Shown here: positions 62,582 to 64,000 of the stretch, piece after piece
How positions within the stretch are numbered: the first letter of the stretch is position 1
Layout: each line of letters begins with the position of its first letter
Source: JBBEAM01 sp040882845
Lineage (GTDB): Bacteria; Pseudomonadota; Alphaproteobacteria; Kiloniellales; DSM-21159
NCBI GenBank assembly: GCA_040882845.1
Contig: JBBEAM010000009.1
Span: 434,001-498,000, forward strand
DNA length: 64,000 nt
Reading direction: 5' to 3'
The notes under the pieces: generated by a model
Database searches by the model: none
What the model saw: the letters and a program-made list of their open reading frames with translations, nothing else
What the model was told of the DNA's origin: nothing
Program-made: the position numbers and the translations under genes

Positions 62582-62773
62582 CGACCCGACAGTCTTGCGC
62601 CACGCCCCACGGAGGACTCTCCGCTCGCTGGAGGCTGTACCACAGCCGGGAGCGATTTCTCCACTGTCCAACAACCGCTCTAGGCAGCCTGCCCTGCGTG
62701 GAGACTTGCGGCGAAGCGCCGGGCAGATTATTGCTTGGAATACCGAATTCTCTGCGATCGATTGGTTTTAGCC

Positions 62774-63646
62774 ATGCTTTATACCCAGCTCCGCTCCTTT
62801 CACGCCGTCGCTGCGGAGGGCGGATTCACCGCCGCATCGAAGGTGCTGCATGTCGGCCAGCCGACGATCACCAGCCAGGTCAAGGCGCTGGAGGAGCAGT
62901 TCCGGGTCGAGCTGTTCCACCGCCATGGCCGGCAGGTCGAGATGACCTCGGCCGGCCGCGACCTCTTCACCGTGACCCGGAAGATGCTGAGCTTCGAGGC
63001 CGAGGCCATCGACCTGCTGAAGGCGCTGGGCGGGCTGGAGACCGGCAGCCTGAAGATCGGCGCCGTCGGCCCCTACCATGTCACCGAGATGCTGTCCGCC
63101 TTCGGCGAGCGCTTCCCGGGGCTCAAAGTGCAGGTGAACCAGGGAAACTCGCGCGAGATGCTGCGCCAACTCCAGGGCTTTGCCGTGGACATCGCGGTGC
63201 TCGACAACGTCGAGCCGGACGAGCGGCTCTACACCCTGCCGGTCGGCCGGCATCCCATCTCCGCCTTCGTCAATCGCGACCACCGCTGGTTCAAACGCCG
63301 CGGCATCACCCTGGCGGAACTCGCCGGGGAGCGGCTGATCCTGCGCGAGCAGGGCTCGACCACCCGGCGGCTGATCGAACAGGCGATGGCGCAAGCCGGT
63401 CTCTCCGCCGAGCCGGCGATGGAGATCGGCAGCCGCGAGGCGGTCTGGATGGCGGTGGAAAAGGGCCTCGGCGTCGGCATCGTCAACGCCGTGGAGTTCG
63501 TCCCCCACCCCCGCCTGAAGCTGCTGCCGATCACCGACGCCACGCTGACCAGCGAAGCGCAGGTCGTCTGCCTGGCCGAGCGGCAGGCTTCGCCCCTGAT
63601 CCGCGCTTTCCTCTCGGTGATCGGCGCGCGAACGCAGGAACTCTAA
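62774..63646 (+). CDS. LysR family transcriptional regulator
   Basis: A 290-residue LTTR. The helix-turn-helix at about residues 4-62 (LRSFHAVAAEGGFTAASKVL and QPTITSQVKALEEQFRVELF) is followed by a periplasmic-binding-type effector domain from residue 90 (GSLKIGAVGPYHVTEML). It is divergent from the FecR-like gene and convergent with the MaoC-like gene, so the target is unclear. The ATG at 62774 starts as MLYTQLRSF, the standard opening. Confidence 0.9.
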   Translation: MLYTQLRSFHAVAAEGGFTAASKVLHVGQPTITSQVKALEEQFRVELFHRHGRQVEMTSAGRDLFTVTRKMLSFEAEAIDLLKALGGLETGSLKIGAVGPYHVTEMLSAFGERFPGLKVQVNQGNSREMLRQLQGFAVDIAVLDNVEPDERLYTLPVGRHPISAFVNRDHRWFKRRGITLAELAGERLILREQGSTTRRLIEQAMAQAGLSAEPAMEIGSREAVWMAVEKGLGVGIVNAVEFVPHPRLKLLPITDATLTSEAQVVCLAERQASPLIRAFLSVIGARTQEL

Positions 63647-64000
63647 GCCGTCTCGGCGACGGGGCGCTTCTTGGTCAGGGAGAGATCCTGGTAGGAGAGT
63701 ATTTCCTCGCCGTCCTCGTCGAGCAATGCCAGGCGGATGCGCACCAGGCCGCGATCGGGCTTGGACTTGGATTCGCGCAGATCGATCACCTCGACCCTAC
63801 TGCGAAACCGCTGGTCCGGCTTGACAGGCTTGTGCCAGCGAATCTCATCGAGGCCGATGCCGATGATGTTCGAGCCCTTGAACACCCCGAGGTCCCAGAA
63901 CAGGCGGAAGGTCACGCCGACGGTCTGGAAGCCGCTGGCGATGATACCGCCGTGCGGCCCCTGGCGCGCCCATTCGCGGTCTACATGCATCGGCTGCGGG
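63643..64000 (-). CDS. MaoC family hydratase (5' end outside window)
   Basis: The minus-strand frame is open to the last base of the window, reading PQPMHVDREWARQGPHGG and then IIASGFQTVGVTFRLFW, the hot-dog fold of MaoC-like enoyl-CoA hydratases. The DPQPMHVD-type sequence is normally about 45-50 residues from the N-terminus, so the first third is missing and the ATG at 63990 is internal. The substrate would be an acyl-CoA; its C-terminus ends in DLSLTKKRPVAETA. Confidence 0.8.
   Translation of the reverse strand, partial: PQPMHVDREWARQGPHGGIIASGFQTVGVTFRLFWDLGVFKGSNIIGIGLDEIRWHKPVKPDQRFRSRVEVIDLRESKSKPDRGLVRIRLALLDEDGEEILSYQDLSLTKKRPVAETA

Overview
The window is a GC-rich chromosomal stretch of an alphaproteobacterium. 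Lineage markers are a TrcR-type cell-cycle regulator (2424-3047), a GapR/DUF2312 nucleoid protein (37301-37543), COQ9 (18122-18850), DUF1244 (37676-37975), split three-subunit pnt transhydrogenase genes (22481-25561) and a fused indolepyruvate oxidoreductase (31133-34621). A free-living, aerobic, probably marine Rhodospirillales-like organism fits best; this placement is an inference from gene content. No tRNA, rRNA, CRISPR array or insertion sequence was seen. Both ends cut a gene (a CocE/NonD hydrolase on the left, a MaoC-like hydratase on the right).

Layout. 1-6.7 kb: hydrolase, ATP-grasp ligase, TrcR, SDR plus AEC transporter, GFA protein, OmpA-like plus ParB-like pair, CopD-like membrane protein. 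6.7-8.0 kb: an AT-rich foreign gene and an orphan XRE antitoxin that still carries the first codons of a deleted HigB-like toxin. 8.0-19.4 kb: propionyl-CoA synthetase, acyl-CoA ligase, UbiX, PACE efflux pump, a phosphofructokinase/TIGR02444/DNA-methyltransferase operon, two DUF465 proteins, purEK, and def-COQ9. 19.4-20.4 kb: a DUF1330 gene and a frameshifted membrane protein, divergent from an XRE/MmyB-like regulator across a perfect 17-bp inverted repeat. 21-35 kb: rpsU, DODA dioxygenase, pnt genes, an ABC1 kinase, an M3 peptidase, a long-chain acyl-CoA ligase apparently starting at CTG, the indolepyruvate oxidoreductase and a methyltransferase. 35-44.3 kb: BCCT transporter, GapR, N-formylglutamate amidohydrolase plus YbdK ligase, a 4-hydroxyproline epimerase and a DapA-like gene. 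Between the last two lie an AT-rich island with a frameshifted HEPN-like gene and the tail of a second transglutaminase gene.

The most coherent functional unit is a glycolate/glycerate system in two blocks. Block one (44.5-49.4 kb) is a FadR-family regulator, an MFS transporter, glycerate 2-kinase and pyruvate kinase in one tight operon. Block two (51.5-56.9 kb) is glcD-glcE-X-glcF. Each block has a TGGT-N3-ACCA inverted repeat upstream of its first gene, so the regulator probably controls both. Together they would take up an organic acid, oxidise glycolate to glyoxylate, and convert glycerate via 2-phosphoglycerate to pyruvate. The glyoxylate-to-glycerate steps are not in the window. Gene X (54339-55580) is an unrecognised membrane-anchored protein with repeated PPKRP motifs, coupled to glcF by an ATGA overlap. 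It is the best candidate here for something undescribed.

The right end (56.9-64 kb) holds a GNAT acetyltransferase, a PLP-dependent decarboxylase with an M14/DUF2817 peptidase, a TPR protein, RarD, an orphan FecR-like protein and a LysR regulator.
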